Assembly (NCBI GenBank): GCA_003024785.1
Contig: PUQB01000074.1
Coordinates: 1 to 64,000, forward strand
Direction of reading: 5' to 3'
From: Selaginella tamariscina
Taxonomy: Eukaryota; Streptophyta; Lycopodiopsida; Selaginellales; Selaginellaceae
Length of the DNA stretch: 64,000 bases
Made by a program: the position numbers and the translations under genes. Position 1 is the first letter of the stretch; each line of letters starts with the position of its first letter. The notes below the pieces were generated by a model, which was not told the DNA's origin, did not search any database, and was given only the letters and a program-made list of their open reading frames with translations. Below, piece by piece: positions 50,880 through 62,164 of this stretch.

Positions 50880-51830
50880 TATCGTTTTTGGTAAATAGCA
50901 CATTCTTGATCTCGTGGATGAATAATTTCATTGCTTGTTTTACATTCATTGTCTCTATTATCAAATGAAACAAATGACCTTTGAAAATTGATTAACCGCC
51001 ACCATGAGGCAATCAAAACCACGAGACTTCGATAATCCCGTAACGAAGTCCAAAGCGACACTTTGGAATGACCATTCTAAAATTGGTATATATTATAACT
51101 TTCTAGCTTGTTTTTGAGACCAACTCTTTGAGATGTGAAGCATGTCTTAACATACTCAACATCATTCCTGATTAATAAAATTCCTATTTCAATAAAGCTA
51201 ATGTTTTATGCCTTCCGCCGTGTCTTGCCAAAGAAACATTGTGATGTTCTCTTAATAGTTTTACTTTCATGCCCCTTTTGGAACATAAAATCTCTTTTCT
51301 TTATAATATAGAACCCCATCTCGCACTGCAAAATGTACTCATTTAAGTACATCCATTCATCATTTCATGTTTATTAAAATATCATCATCTCTTTATATCG
51401 ACATAATATGAAAATGACATTTCATATTGAGTGCATCAACTATCACATTGTTTTTCCCTCCTTATGTCTAATTTTAGGTTGAAATGGAATTAACTTTTAC
51501 TACCATTTATGTTACTTTGGCGATAACTTCAATTGCATTTCAAAGTATCTCAAAGTTACACTATTTATTCAAACCACTATGTCATGATTTAGAAAATAAA
51601 AGTGCCAACAACAATAGCATGCATTTCTTTTTATAAGTAAGCCATCAAACTTGTGTTGCATCTAACTTCTTCAAGAAAAAGACACCAAGTGTGCCTCATA
51701 TTGTAATGCATCACCAATTACAAAGTCAGATGCATCAAACTCCACCTCAAATGGACTTTAAAAAATTAGCAACTACAATACATGTTTAGAAGAAATAACT
51801 TCTTTAAGTTTAATGAACTTAATGCAAGAG
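50880..51830 (-). pseudogene. Decayed antisense Ty3/gypsy pol fragment (RNase H to integrase)
   Basis: Minus-strand readings across several frames give, in order, KLDATQV then YKKKCMLLLLALLF (RNase H, about 51,590-51,680), KEGKNNVIVDALN (end of RNase H, about 51,450-51,490), and then, in the integrase zinc region, LLREHHNVSLARHGGRHKTL (about 51,200-51,260). The integrase core start ALDFVTGLSKSRGFDCLMVA lies at about 50,990-51,070. The order and motifs are those of gypsy pol. Stops and shifts are everywhere, and no LTRs were found for it. Confidence 0.6.
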
Positions 51831-51959
51831 GTTACCCATCTTGGGATTTAGATTCTTCCATACAAAACCAAATCTTCTTCCTCTTTAACTGTTTTTTTTG
51901 TTGGTTTTTTAATGACTATGTAACCTTCCCACCGATTAATTGTTCACCTCCTTCACAAA

Positions 51960-53238
51960 GCATTATGCCTAGAAAGTGGTGCGATGGTTGTGACTTTTTC
52001 ATCGGATATTACTTTAGTACTTCACAATCAACCAAGAACATGTGATGAGGATTAGTGTTATTGAAAGAAGATTGTCTGATATGCCTCGAAGCATTCACAA
52101 ATTGAACAATTACCAACTTGGTTGTGGCCATTTGTATCATATTACATACTTGATTCCTATATTACTAAGCAACAATAAATGTGCCACATGTAGGTATGTA
52201 GTACATAATCACACATAGTTGCACAGCAGTTAGAAATTATATTATTTGGAACTAACCACAGAGTCTCACATTTGACAACTTGATAGAACCATGTTTGATT
52301 ATGGAGGAGTGTTGCAAAGGGCAAGAACTAAGGGGAGGATTGCAAGTCACAATGCTCATGATTGAGAATGAATCCACCAATATTGACTGCATGAGATAGT
52401 TTATCACAAAGAACATAGCATAGCTCAATATATAGCTAATAAAAAAACTCAAGAAATCTAGCAACCAATTCAGAATCAATCACCTAATTTAATGAGTGAT
52501 TTGTTTCTAATTGTGTATATGTTAAAAAATATTGTTTTCAGTTTATTTCTAAACAAAATACAGAAGAGGAGCTCTTAATTGCTATGAACACATTTTCATG
52601 ATTCAAACTATTCAGACTAATAAAGATATCGTAGATTTTATACAATCTGATGTAATATATTTATTTAATTTGGCTTGAACAAGAGGATTATCCCATGAAT
52701 TGAGACTTATGTCAATTTCAACCTTGTGAAGTGAGACTTTTGCCTCATGAAGTGAAAATCTAAAGCTATGAAATGAAAGTCATGCCCCATGAGTGAGACT
52801 CTAAACCCACAAATTGAGAGTCATGTTCTACAAAGTGAGACTCCAAGCCAAAAAGTGAAAATCAAGCCCTAAAAAGTGAGACACAAAGCCCCCGAAGTGA
52901 GACTTTAACATTAATTATAACTCTTGTTAGGGAATTTATTTCGTAACTCTGACAACACATGCTTGTTCAAACTCCCGAATCCAATACAAGTAAGTATGTC
53001 TGGTTATTAGTATGAAGAAGACTTCCTCAATGTGATCAAAAGAAAGAAATTAAATAGAGCACATGACATTAAAAAGAAAGTCATTATAATGGCTATTAAT
53101 ACTTTTACTAAATCTATAATATTTATAAGTGTTATAATGATTTACAATGCCTTCAAACATTTAATGAATATATATTTGTAGAAATGTATCAAGAACATTG
53201 TGGCTAGTGCCGCATGCATGGGTATAAACAATTATGAA
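51960..53238. other. No gene seen; includes a degenerate tandem repeat at 52,690-52,915
   Basis: AT-rich. At 52,690-52,915 a unit of about 25-35 bases containing 'aaagtgagactc' or 'gaagtgaaaatc' recurs seven to nine times with variation. The rest holds nothing I recognise. Confidence 0.5.
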
Positions 53239-53243
53239 TAATG

Positions 53244-54865
53244 TGTCAGAGTTTTAACCCAAAGGGCCAACATGTGGCAACATGTGGTTGCCAAGTGGTC
53301 ATTCGGCATCATCACCTGTGTGAGCAATGCTAAGTCTTTTAAGATAACCCTAAGAGTTTGACTCAGGGGCCCAATTAGGTAAAAGACTTAGAGTCCCTAC
53401 CTTTCCCCTGAACCCTAGAGGATAACCCGAGTAGATTTTAAGATCCTATCCCAGTAGACCTAGACAGGCTCATGCCCTAACCCCACAAAGGAGATATGTC
53501 TTACACATACCCCCATGACTGAGCTAAGGCATTGTCACTTACCCCTCAAGGAATCACCCTCATCTGGGAGTATAACCCCTTTAGGGCAACAAAGGGTACC
53601 TGAACCACGACTAACCCCTAAGGGTTTGAGTGGCCAAGTCATACCCTAGACCTAGGGCTAGTACTTAGTGAGGACACGAGTGTGCGCCGTAGGTGGACAC
53701 GAGTGTTCTACTAAGCAAACTCCCTAAGGCTAGGTTTGGATAACCCTAAGTACATGACCTTGTGAGTGTCTCATGATAGGGCTTTTGTTAATGAGCTTAG
53801 GTTATTCAACCCTTCGATCCTAAGAAGAACACCCCTAGCCAGGTGTGCCAAAGCACACCTAATTATGAGACCTAACCTCGAATGCTCAAGGTTTAACACT
53901 CTAGTGCAAACACAAACATGTATGTTTACTAAAGCATCCAACCCCTTGGCGACAAACACATGACACAACCCCAAAGGGCATGCCTCGGGTGTTGTATCGT
54001 GTGATGTATAGCCCAGTGTCACATTTCCATGTGACACTATCATGCCATAGAGAGTTGCACTAAGTGCCACAAATGTGGCCCCTAAATGCCAACTCTAGAA
54101 CCCTCAGGAACTGGTAATGTTAACTTGTCAAACAAGATCCCACACCCACAGCCGGTCAAGGACACAGATGTGCCTTGCTTGGCAATGAGTGCTACACCTA
54201 GCTTGACATGGAGGAGGAGGCTGGAGATAAGCCACAACCTTTGCCTCTTGAAATGTGCATCCCGACAAGACCTCCCAAGCATGGATTTGCCAACATTAAG
54301 GGTAAGCTACCCTAAAGGTGGGATGTATCCCTATCATCTGGAAGTTAGGGCGGCATAACAAAGGGTTGTGCCTTGACGACACAAGCTAAAGCTTGCACCG
54401 GGAGAAGAGTAACGAGCTCAGTCATGAACCTAGGAACCCTCATTCCTACATACTCTACCTTATTTATGTGACGGAGCGCCTAGAGTCCACTTGGGCATTA
54501 GAGTCTAACCCTAGGAGTCATTGGGGTTGTTTTGGGAAACTTAACATTGCTCACACAGGGTGATGACGCCAAATAGCCACCTGGCAGCCACGTGTTGCCA
54601 CGTGTTGGCCCTTTGGGTTAAAACTCTGACACAAACTCATCTTACTAGGACATCAAAATCGAGGTGGGTTTTCTAGAAAGTAAGTGCTACCTTCGCTTAG
54701 ACTTTCTCGCAACATCTAAAGATAGTCGGTCGGATTACCCCTAAACACCTAAGTGCACTAAGCGGGGCTGTTTCTCACTACATCTAGGGTCTGTCAACAT
54801 AGTATAGTAGGTAATAATAGTCAACGTTCAAAGTAAAGGGTCGAGTCATAGTAAAAACTATGACA
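53244..54865 (+). mobile_element. Solo LTR (or TIR element), 1.6 kb, with 5-bp target duplication
   Basis: It starts TGTCAGAGTTTTAAC and ends AAAAACTATGACA, and is flanked on both sides by TAATG (53,239-53,243 and 54,866-54,870). TG...CA ends with a 5-bp duplication are the hallmarks of an LTR left by recombination between the two LTRs of a retrotransposon. The ends are also imperfect inverse complements of each other. Inside, 53,244-53,330 is repeated in inverse orientation at 54,545-54,631. The interior is GC-richer, full of 'ccctaa' and 'aaccc' phrases, and has no coding potential I recognise. Confidence 0.7.
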
Positions 54866-54870
54866 TAATG

Positions 54871-57336
54871 CACCACCAAATAATACAATACATATGATAA
54901 TTGCAAGTGTCCTACCTTAACATGGTATAAATTATTGCAGATTTGATCTAGCAATAATTATATGCCACTTTGTTTCAACAACCACTAACTTTTGGATTAT
55001 TTAATTAACATAATCCACAATAAGGATATGTTCAACAATAATTGTTGACTATTCTACTTCCTCAACCCTCTTCTGTTTTTGTTATGATTCCCAGTTTGGA
55101 TTGCAAGGTATTGGCTTAAGTGGCTTAGATGGATTAGGAGTTAGGACATGTGTACAACTTATCACCTTAAATAACTTACTACATGGAGGATATGTAATTG
55201 GTATGTTCATGGTCAAATAACCATCACAAAATGAGGTGATGTACTAAGGTCTTCAAAGCGGGGTACAAGTGCCACCCTTAGAAACTGATGTATCTCATGA
55301 GCTTGACAATAACCTAAAGCGTACATGATCCCATTGTTGTGCTATGGAAGAAAATGTGATGTGTAACAACTTCAATGGTGACGAGGATACAAGAGGAGAA
55401 GTTGATGGTCTTACATATAATGAGGATAAAGACTCCACATTCATGTTCCGTGATCCAAGCAACTAGAGTTGATTAATAAGGAGGTGTACAATGACTTTGT
55501 TGGTCATGATTTTTTATCAATTTTTGACGTGTTGAAGTGGTTATTAATTTAGCACTCAAGGTAAATTCCAACGAATATGTTCCTCCACTCCAACCAAATA
55601 TGCCAACTTAATCATTACAAAAGTCACTCTTGGGAATGATTAAAGTACTGAGTTTCTAAGTGTGTTAGTTGTGGTGTTAAATGAGGGTGCTTTCTGAGTG
55701 CCCTTTGAGGATGCTACTACTAGTGCTATTAGTAGTGGCTTTGTATGCATGCTCTTACAATGTTTTCTATTTGTGCTATCAATAGTGATTAGTCTTATGA
55801 ACTACCAAAGCACTAATGAAGTGCCTTTTATAGTGGTTTGGATGTTGTTTACAAGAAGCCTTTCAAGGGAACTTTTTGAATTAATTTTTCCCACGACCAA
55901 TTTTATGAATAATCGTTGTGCTAATGATGTTATATACATTAATAGCTTATCATTGTGTTAGTTACTAAAATTATATTATTAATACATTTGTAGTTAATGT
56001 TGTGTTATTAAAATATCTTTTAAAGTATTTTATAAAAGAAAACTAGAATTTAAAACACTTTAACATACATGTTGTCAAAGAGGTCTTTTGCCCAAATTGT
56101 GGCCACTATTAGCATCCCTACAATGCATGCCCACTTGATGCAATACTTTAAAGCCTAAAGCAAGTCTGAATATGAACGCTCCTGAAAGTGTAATTTTCTT
56201 CATTGTCATCTTCATTAGTTGTGCTATAATAAGTTTAAGTTGATTTATCATTGTTACACAAAGTTTCCTTGTGGTTATAATCAACATTTATTAATGAAGG
56301 AGTGTTTCTATGTGAAAGAACTTTTGCTGGAGGAGTTGTTGCTTGGGAGGATCTGTTGCCATAAAAACTACAAGTTGTAAGGGTTTCAAATTACATTTTC
56401 ATCAAGACCTTACTATGATAAAATAAATAAATAAAAAAATACCTTCAACAAAAAAATTTAAAGTAAAACAACTCACTTTGTTTTCAAGAATCTTGATTAA
56501 TTATCAATGATGGTTCACCTTTATCTATTTTAAGCTTTTCACTAAAATTTCACAAGTATAAGGCATAAGTAAAAAGAGAATTTAAAATCTTCAAAACTTA
56601 CTTTTAATGTGGCTGATGTATGCATGAAAGAGGATGGATTGGTGCATCATCAAGTGGTGATATAACTAAAGAGTTAAATTTTATGCAGGTTTATGAACTT
56701 GAAATAATTCCACATGAACATCTTCAAAACAATGTGGATTTATCAATGTTATCTTACAAGCTATATAGCATAATGTTAATGAGTCTGATCATGAAGTTGA
56801 GGTTTATGAAATTGAACTCGTGAAAGAACATAAAATTTTTGGGAACCACTTTGGAACATAAGTTGGTGAAGTATCTTTCCAAGTTAAGTAAAATGTTTGA
56901 TTTTGGGCACATGTCAAAAAGTATATAAATTAAGATTCTTTAATTTATTTTTGGGAAATTTGAACATACCTTGTCTAGTATTCTTCAACCAGGTTGGCAT
57001 AAAAAGGTTAGTGCCTTCAACTTATTAAAATTCTTTAAATTAATGAATAAGTTATTTGAGAGGTTAAGAATGCATTTTTTTGATAATAAAGAATATATGC
57101 TGCCACAAAGATGCTCATGCTTACTTCTTTGACTCTCACAAAGAAAATGTTTTTGTGAGTAAGTTTGGTCTTCACGCTAGTTTAATTAGAGCTTTAATGT
57201 ATATGCTAATTGTGTTAGGGCTAAGGATTGAGGGGACATTGTGATGATTGCTTCTCGCTTGCAAATTTTAGATTTTATTAGGTTAATTTGTTGGGAAGAT
57301 GGGGGAATATGGTTAGATAGCAAGGTAGAGCCATTC
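54871..57336. other. No gene seen; possible integrase scrap at about 55,775-55,910
   Basis: Plus-strand frame at 55,698-55,961 contains NYQSTNEVPFIVVWMLFTRS and FELIFPTTNF. This faintly resembles the S-x-x-SPFEVVYG region of gypsy integrases, but that is weak. The rest (56,000-57,336) is AT-rich with no recognised feature. Confidence 0.35.
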
Positions 57337-57341
57337 ATGAA

Positions 57342-57552
57342 TGTTATGACCATATAACGAATCAAAGAATATTCCCCAGAAAGGTATAAGCTAGAATATT
57401 CCTAAGGAGCTATACCTAGATCTAAGGAGAATTAAGGGCACACTATTATTGGAAGCCTTTCTTGGAGAGCAGCGTGTGGAGACTAGAGACAGCTCGGGGG
57501 AGGTCGGGTGGTATTGTGAGGGTCTCTAGATTGTACGTAGAGGTGCCTAACA
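57342..57552 (+). repeat. Element 2 left LTR
   Basis: TGTTATGACC ... GCCTAACA. It is identical to 61,949-62,159 except for one fewer C in 'gaccata' and one more G in 'ctcgggggagg'. Confidence 0.93.
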
Positions 57553-57555
57553 ATT

Positions 57556-57567
57556 TGGTATCGGAGG
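57556..57567 (+). other. Element 2 primer binding site
   Basis: TGGTATCGGAGG starts three bases after the LTR. It matches the initiator-methionine tRNA primer site TGGTATCAGAGC at 10 of 12 positions. Confidence 0.75.
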
Positions 57568-57576
57568 AGGTTCGAG

Positions 57577-60500
57577 ATGAGTGACCGGTGGGAAGGAGAA
57601 GACAACACCAATGAGGAGTGGACGAACCAGGAAATCGTGCTCGAATTACGCTATGGCGAAGGATTCCAAGCAATTTCAAGAGTACGTGACTGGTTCCTTG
57701 GAGGTGATTCGTGAGCGGTTGGATACTATTGAAGATCAACTTGCTCAAGGAACCGTGACTGGTAAGAGCAGGGTGCTAGATCGTCTTCGCGTTCCACCTT
57801 TTACCGGTAAAGAATCTGCGGATGAGGCTATGAGTTGGCTTGAGATAGCAGCGAACTTGCTCACTGCACAGGGAGTACTACCGAGCAGGCTATGATAGCT
57901 GTATCAGTAGCCTTGAAGGATAAAGCTGCGAGGTGGTGGACACGCATTCGAAATCAGCGCCAGTTAGCTCACCAGGAGATGATTGCAACTTGGGAGGAGT
58001 TCTCTGAGCTATTTAAGAAGGAGTATGCTCCTCGGTTCGATGTGTCTCATGCAAGGCGTGAATTGCGACATTTAGAGCAAGGGAAGATGACCTTGGACGA
58101 TTACATTGAGAAATTGAGTCAATTACTTTGCCGTGTACCTGACGTGTCTGTCAACCAGCAGAAGGATTATTTTGTAGATGGGCTGCGAAGTGCTAACTTG
58201 CGTAGACATCTTAACTCGGTATTCAGTCCAAGACTTTAGAGGAGCTGTTCGAATATGCTCGCTTGCTAAATGAGGAGGATAAGGTGTTTAAGGAGAATGA
58301 GCGACATGGCAAGAAGCGTGGTAGGAGCACCTCTCCAAGTCCTCGTGAGCACCAGGAGTATAGAGGGAATAGCCATCGTGCTAGGCCGAAGTCCAAGCTG
58401 GTAGCTTCTAGTTCTTATCGCACCGACAATCGGCCTAAGAAGATTGTCAAGGTGTTTGATAGTGAACGTTGCCACCTGTGTGGAGAGGTGGGACACTGGA
58501 AGGCCAATTGTCCCAGGAGGAACAAGCCCAAGGGCAAGGGGTTCAATGGTGACAAGGACAAGGAGACACCTAAGAAGCTTCAGGAGATGGAGCGTGGAGA
58601 GGAACACAAGGGAGATAGTTCTAAACCACGAGGTAAATTTTTGTCTGTTCTTGCTCGACAGGTAAACTGCATGGCACGGGAGGAGCCACACACACGTGCT
58701 ATTGTGGTGGAGGGACGACTTGGTGAACGTCCAGTGCGAATCCTCTTGGATAGCGGAAGTAGCGATAACTTTGTATCAGCAAAGTTAGTGCAGGAGTGCA
58801 GCTTGCCCATGAAGACTGTGCCTCAATACGAGATTGAGGGCTCAGCTACTGTCACACAGAGCTGGAATGCTTGTGTGGAGGAGTTACAGCTGACGGTTGG
58901 CAAAACTCAGCTGGTGGAGACTTTCTTCTTGCGGAGCTAGCGCGTGTGGACCTCATCCTTGGGATGAGCTGGCTGGAGCGTGTGGATCCTGAGATCAAGT
59001 GGAGCATCAAGCGAGTGAAGCTTGAGTACAGTGGAGTGAAAGACACTTGGTTTGGAACAAGGCTTGAGTCTCCAAACAAGTATCTTTCTACTATGTCTTT
59101 GAAGAAATATCTCCGTAATAAAGAAGATCAAGTCTTTCTGATGTATATACGTGAGTTAGATTCTTCTAATGTCACATTGGGCGAGGCTGCTGTGCAAGTT
59201 GTCCTTGAGGAATTTGCTGATGTCTTCCCTCCTGAGCTACCTCATGGCTTACCACCTGCAAGAGGTGTGGAGCATGAGATTGTGTTGGAACAGGGTACGA
59301 AAGCCATTTACCGTAAGCCGTTCCGACTGAGCCATGCTGAGGAGCAAGAGGTTAAGAGACAAGTGATGGAGCTATTGGAATATGGCTTCATACAACCGAG
59401 CAAGTCTCCATTTGGTGCACCAGTATTGCTTGTCAGGAAGAAGGATGGCACCATGAGGATGTGCATAGACTACAGAGCTCTCAACAAGCAAACAGTGAAG
59501 GACAGGATGCCCATGCCACGTGTGGATACTATCATGGATCATCTCGGTGGAGCCAGAGTGTTCACCAAGATAGACTTGCGTAGCGGGTATCATCAGATTG
59601 CTGTGAAGGAGGCAGATATCTACAAAACTGCTTTCAACACTAGCTTCGGGCATTTTGAGTTCACTGTTATGCCATTTGGCTTAACAAATGCCCCAGCCAC
59701 ATTCACTCGGTTGATGACTGAGGTGTTTGGTGACTACTTGCATGACTTTGTGGAGATCTTCCTCGACGATATTCTTATTTACAGTAAGAATATGAAGGAG
59801 CATGTGGAGCATTTGCGGAGAGTTCTTCAATTGCTGAGGAGAACAAGCTCTATGCAAAGAAGAGCAAATGTGCATTTGCTCAGTGCGAAGTGGAGTATTT
59901 GGGTCACATTGTGACGCCAAGTGGAGTGAAGACTGATCCACAGAAGGTGGCAGTGGTGGAGCAATGGCCAGTTCCTAGCAATGCACAAGAGTTACGGAGT
60001 TTCTTGGGCATGGCTGGTTATTACCGGCGGTATGTCAAGGATTATGCCAAGAAAGCTTCTCCGTTAACTAGGTTGCTAAGGAAGGACGTTCCCTTTGCAT
60101 GGAGTGCTTCAGAGGAGAGCAGTTTCCAAGCTTTGAAACAAGCTTTGGTACGTGCACCAGTTTTATGTATTGCAGATCCCTCTAAGCCTTATGAGGTATC
60201 GTGTGATGCAAGTGGAGTGGCCATTGGAGCTGTACTTATGCAAGAGGGAAGGCCTATTGCTTATGAGAGTCGTACTTTGAATCCTGCAGAGCAACGGTAC
60301 TCAACGTATGAGCAAGAACTACTGGCTATTGTTAATGCATTACGAGTTTGGAGGCACTATCTTTATGGTGCAAGTTTCAAGGTGTTTACAGATCACAAGC
60401 CTTTGGTGTATCTGTTCACACAGAAAGAGTTAAACTCTCGGCAAGCTCGCTGGATGGTTAAGCTCATGGAGTTTGGCGAATTTCCTATTGAGCATCGCGC

Positions 60501-61903
60501 AGGAAAGACTAACGTGGTGGCAGATGCTTTGTCACGCGTTAGGAGAGCCACAGTAGTGGGAGAATTCCAAACACGCTTATGTAATGCATTAACAAGGACG
60601 GTCAGTGAGTTTAGCCAAGTAGTTCAACATGCTCAAGCACAAGACGCCGAGGTGCAGGAGCTCAAGGACAGCTAGAGCCACCATTCTCATTTCAGGATGG
60701 GGTTTTGTACTACAATGGCCGTGTGTACCTTCCTCGTGTGGACCATTTGATCAACCAGGTACTATATTTTCATCATGATCGCCCGGAGGCTGGTCATTTT
60801 GGGGGAGGAAAACGTATGAGTTGATCAAGAGGAGGTTCTACTGGAGGAATATGAAAGCTGATATCATAGAGTACTGCAGGACTTGTGACAAGTGTCAGCA
60901 AGTAAAGGTGCCCAGGGAGAAACCAGGTGGGCTATTAGTACCATTGCCTATTCCAGACAGGCGATGGGGCAGTATCTCTATGGACTTTGTCACCCATTTG
61001 CCAAGGACACAGAGGCAGAATGAACAGGTGTGGGTCATTGTGGACAGGTTGACAAAGTTTGTCAAGTTAGTTCCCTTGGGGAAGAATGTGAATGCATCCG
61101 AGCTGGCTACGATGTATTTACAACATGTATTTCCTATCCACGGATTTCCAGATGATATTGTAAGTGATAGGGACTCCAAGTTCACTTCTAGCTTTTGGAG
61201 AGGCTTTTCTAAGTGCATAGAAGTGAAGCTTAAGCTGTGTAGTGGAGATCATCCCGAAACAGATGGGCAAACAGAGAGGGTGAACCAAGTTCTGGAAGAT
61301 ATGCTAAGGTGCACTATTAACCAGAAGGAAGGTCAGTGGGATAAGTATATTCCATTACTCGAGTTTGCTTATAATAACAGCCAGCACAGTGGCATTGGAA
61401 TGAGTCCATACTATGCTATGTTTGGACGACATCCCAAGACAGCTTTTGAGCTCGGTTTAGCAAGTAAGAAGGCTCAAGGCAACATGGATGAGGAAGCTAA
61501 AGATCTGAGTGTTGAACTTGAAAACATTCAGAGTTTGTGCAAGAAGAACTTACAAGCAGCTCAGAGCCGAGCTATCAAGTTTGCTAATGAGCACAGAAGC
61601 TTCCGAGAGTTCCAGGTGGGGGATTATGTATATCTCCGAGTGGTATTTGCCACACATGTAAGGCGGAACACAGTTGTGGCCTTACGGAAGGGACGCAATG
61701 ATAAGTTGTCTCCCAGGTACTCAGGTCCTTATGAGATTCTGGAGCGTATCGGTAAGGTGGCATATCGACTACGGCTGCCAGAAGGAGTGAGGGTGCACCC
61801 AGTGTTTCACGTTAGCCAGTTAAAGAGAGTACTCACAAGGAACGAGTCCCGGGTAGATTCTTTGTGGATGTACGAGGCTAATGATACAGGACCAATTGAG
61901 TAA
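57577..61903 (+). CDS. Element 2 gag-pol polyprotein, frame broken
   Basis: Retrotransposon polyprotein. Gag covers about 57,577-58,560, with the capsid-like WWTRIRNQ and [11 protein letters not shown] and the zinc knuckle [14 protein letters not shown] at about 58,471. The protease [10 protein letters not shown] is at about 58,743. Reverse transcriptase covers about 59,300-59,900, with [21 protein letters not shown] and FLDDILIYS. RNase H covers about 60,190-60,540, with [22 protein letters not shown] and VVADALSR. The integrase zinc region is at 60,770-60,905, and its core has all three acidic residues: [15 protein letters not shown] and [15 protein letters not shown]-like [15 protein letters not shown] precedes the end. 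The frame changes at about 57,880, 58,225, 58,925, 59,835, 60,670 and 60,810, each by one base. With LTRs almost identical, these breaks are more easily read as sequence error than as age. No restored product is given. Confidence 0.88.
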
Positions 61904-61937
61904 GTTATACTGCCCTTGAGGACAAGGACTTGCTAAT

Positions 61938-61947
61938 GGGGGGAGGA
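61938..61947 (+). other. Element 2 polypurine tract
   Basis: GGGGGGAGGA directly before the right LTR: the plus-strand primer site of LTR retrotransposons. Confidence 0.8.
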
Positions 61948-61948
61948 T

Positions 61949-62159
61949 TGTTATGACCCATATAACGAATCAAAGAATATTCCCCAGAAAGGTATAAGCT
62001 AGAATATTCCTAAGGAGCTATACCTAGATCTAAGGAGAATTAAGGGCACACTATTATTGGAAGCCTTTCTTGGAGAGCAGCGTGTGGAGACTAGAGACAG
62101 CTCGGGGAGGTCGGGTGGTATTGTGAGGGTCTCTAGATTGTACGTAGAGGTGCCTAACA
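61949..62159 (+). repeat. Element 2 right LTR
   Basis: Matches the left LTR base for base apart from two homopolymer-length differences. Followed by the ATGAA target duplication. Confidence 0.93.
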
Positions 62160-62164
62160 ATGAA

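Larger units (their letters stand above)
57342..62159 (+). mobile_element. Young Ty3/gypsy LTR retrotransposon (element 2)
   Basis: 4,818 bases, with 211-bp LTRs at both ends, a primer site, gag, protease, reverse transcriptase, RNase H, integrase and a polypurine tract. It is flanked by ATGAA on both sides (57,337-57,341 and 62,160-62,164). The two LTRs differ only by one base in a C run and one in a G run, so insertion is recent or the copies have been homogenised. No chromodomain was seen after the integrase GPY/F region. The short LTRs and compact length are notable. Confidence 0.93.

Noticed and set aside
53771..54070. 99-codon minus-strand open frame inside the solo LTR
   Set aside because: No family resemblance, and it lies in a GC-richer repeat where long open frames occur by chance.
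55698..55961. Membrane-protein-like ORF (hydrophobic start)
   Set aside because: No start context or homologue recognised. The second half faintly recalls a gypsy integrase, so transposon debris is likelier.
57446..57748. Minus-strand ORF across the left LTR of element 2
   Set aside because: It overlaps the LTR and gag start, and is a shadow of plus-strand coding sequence.
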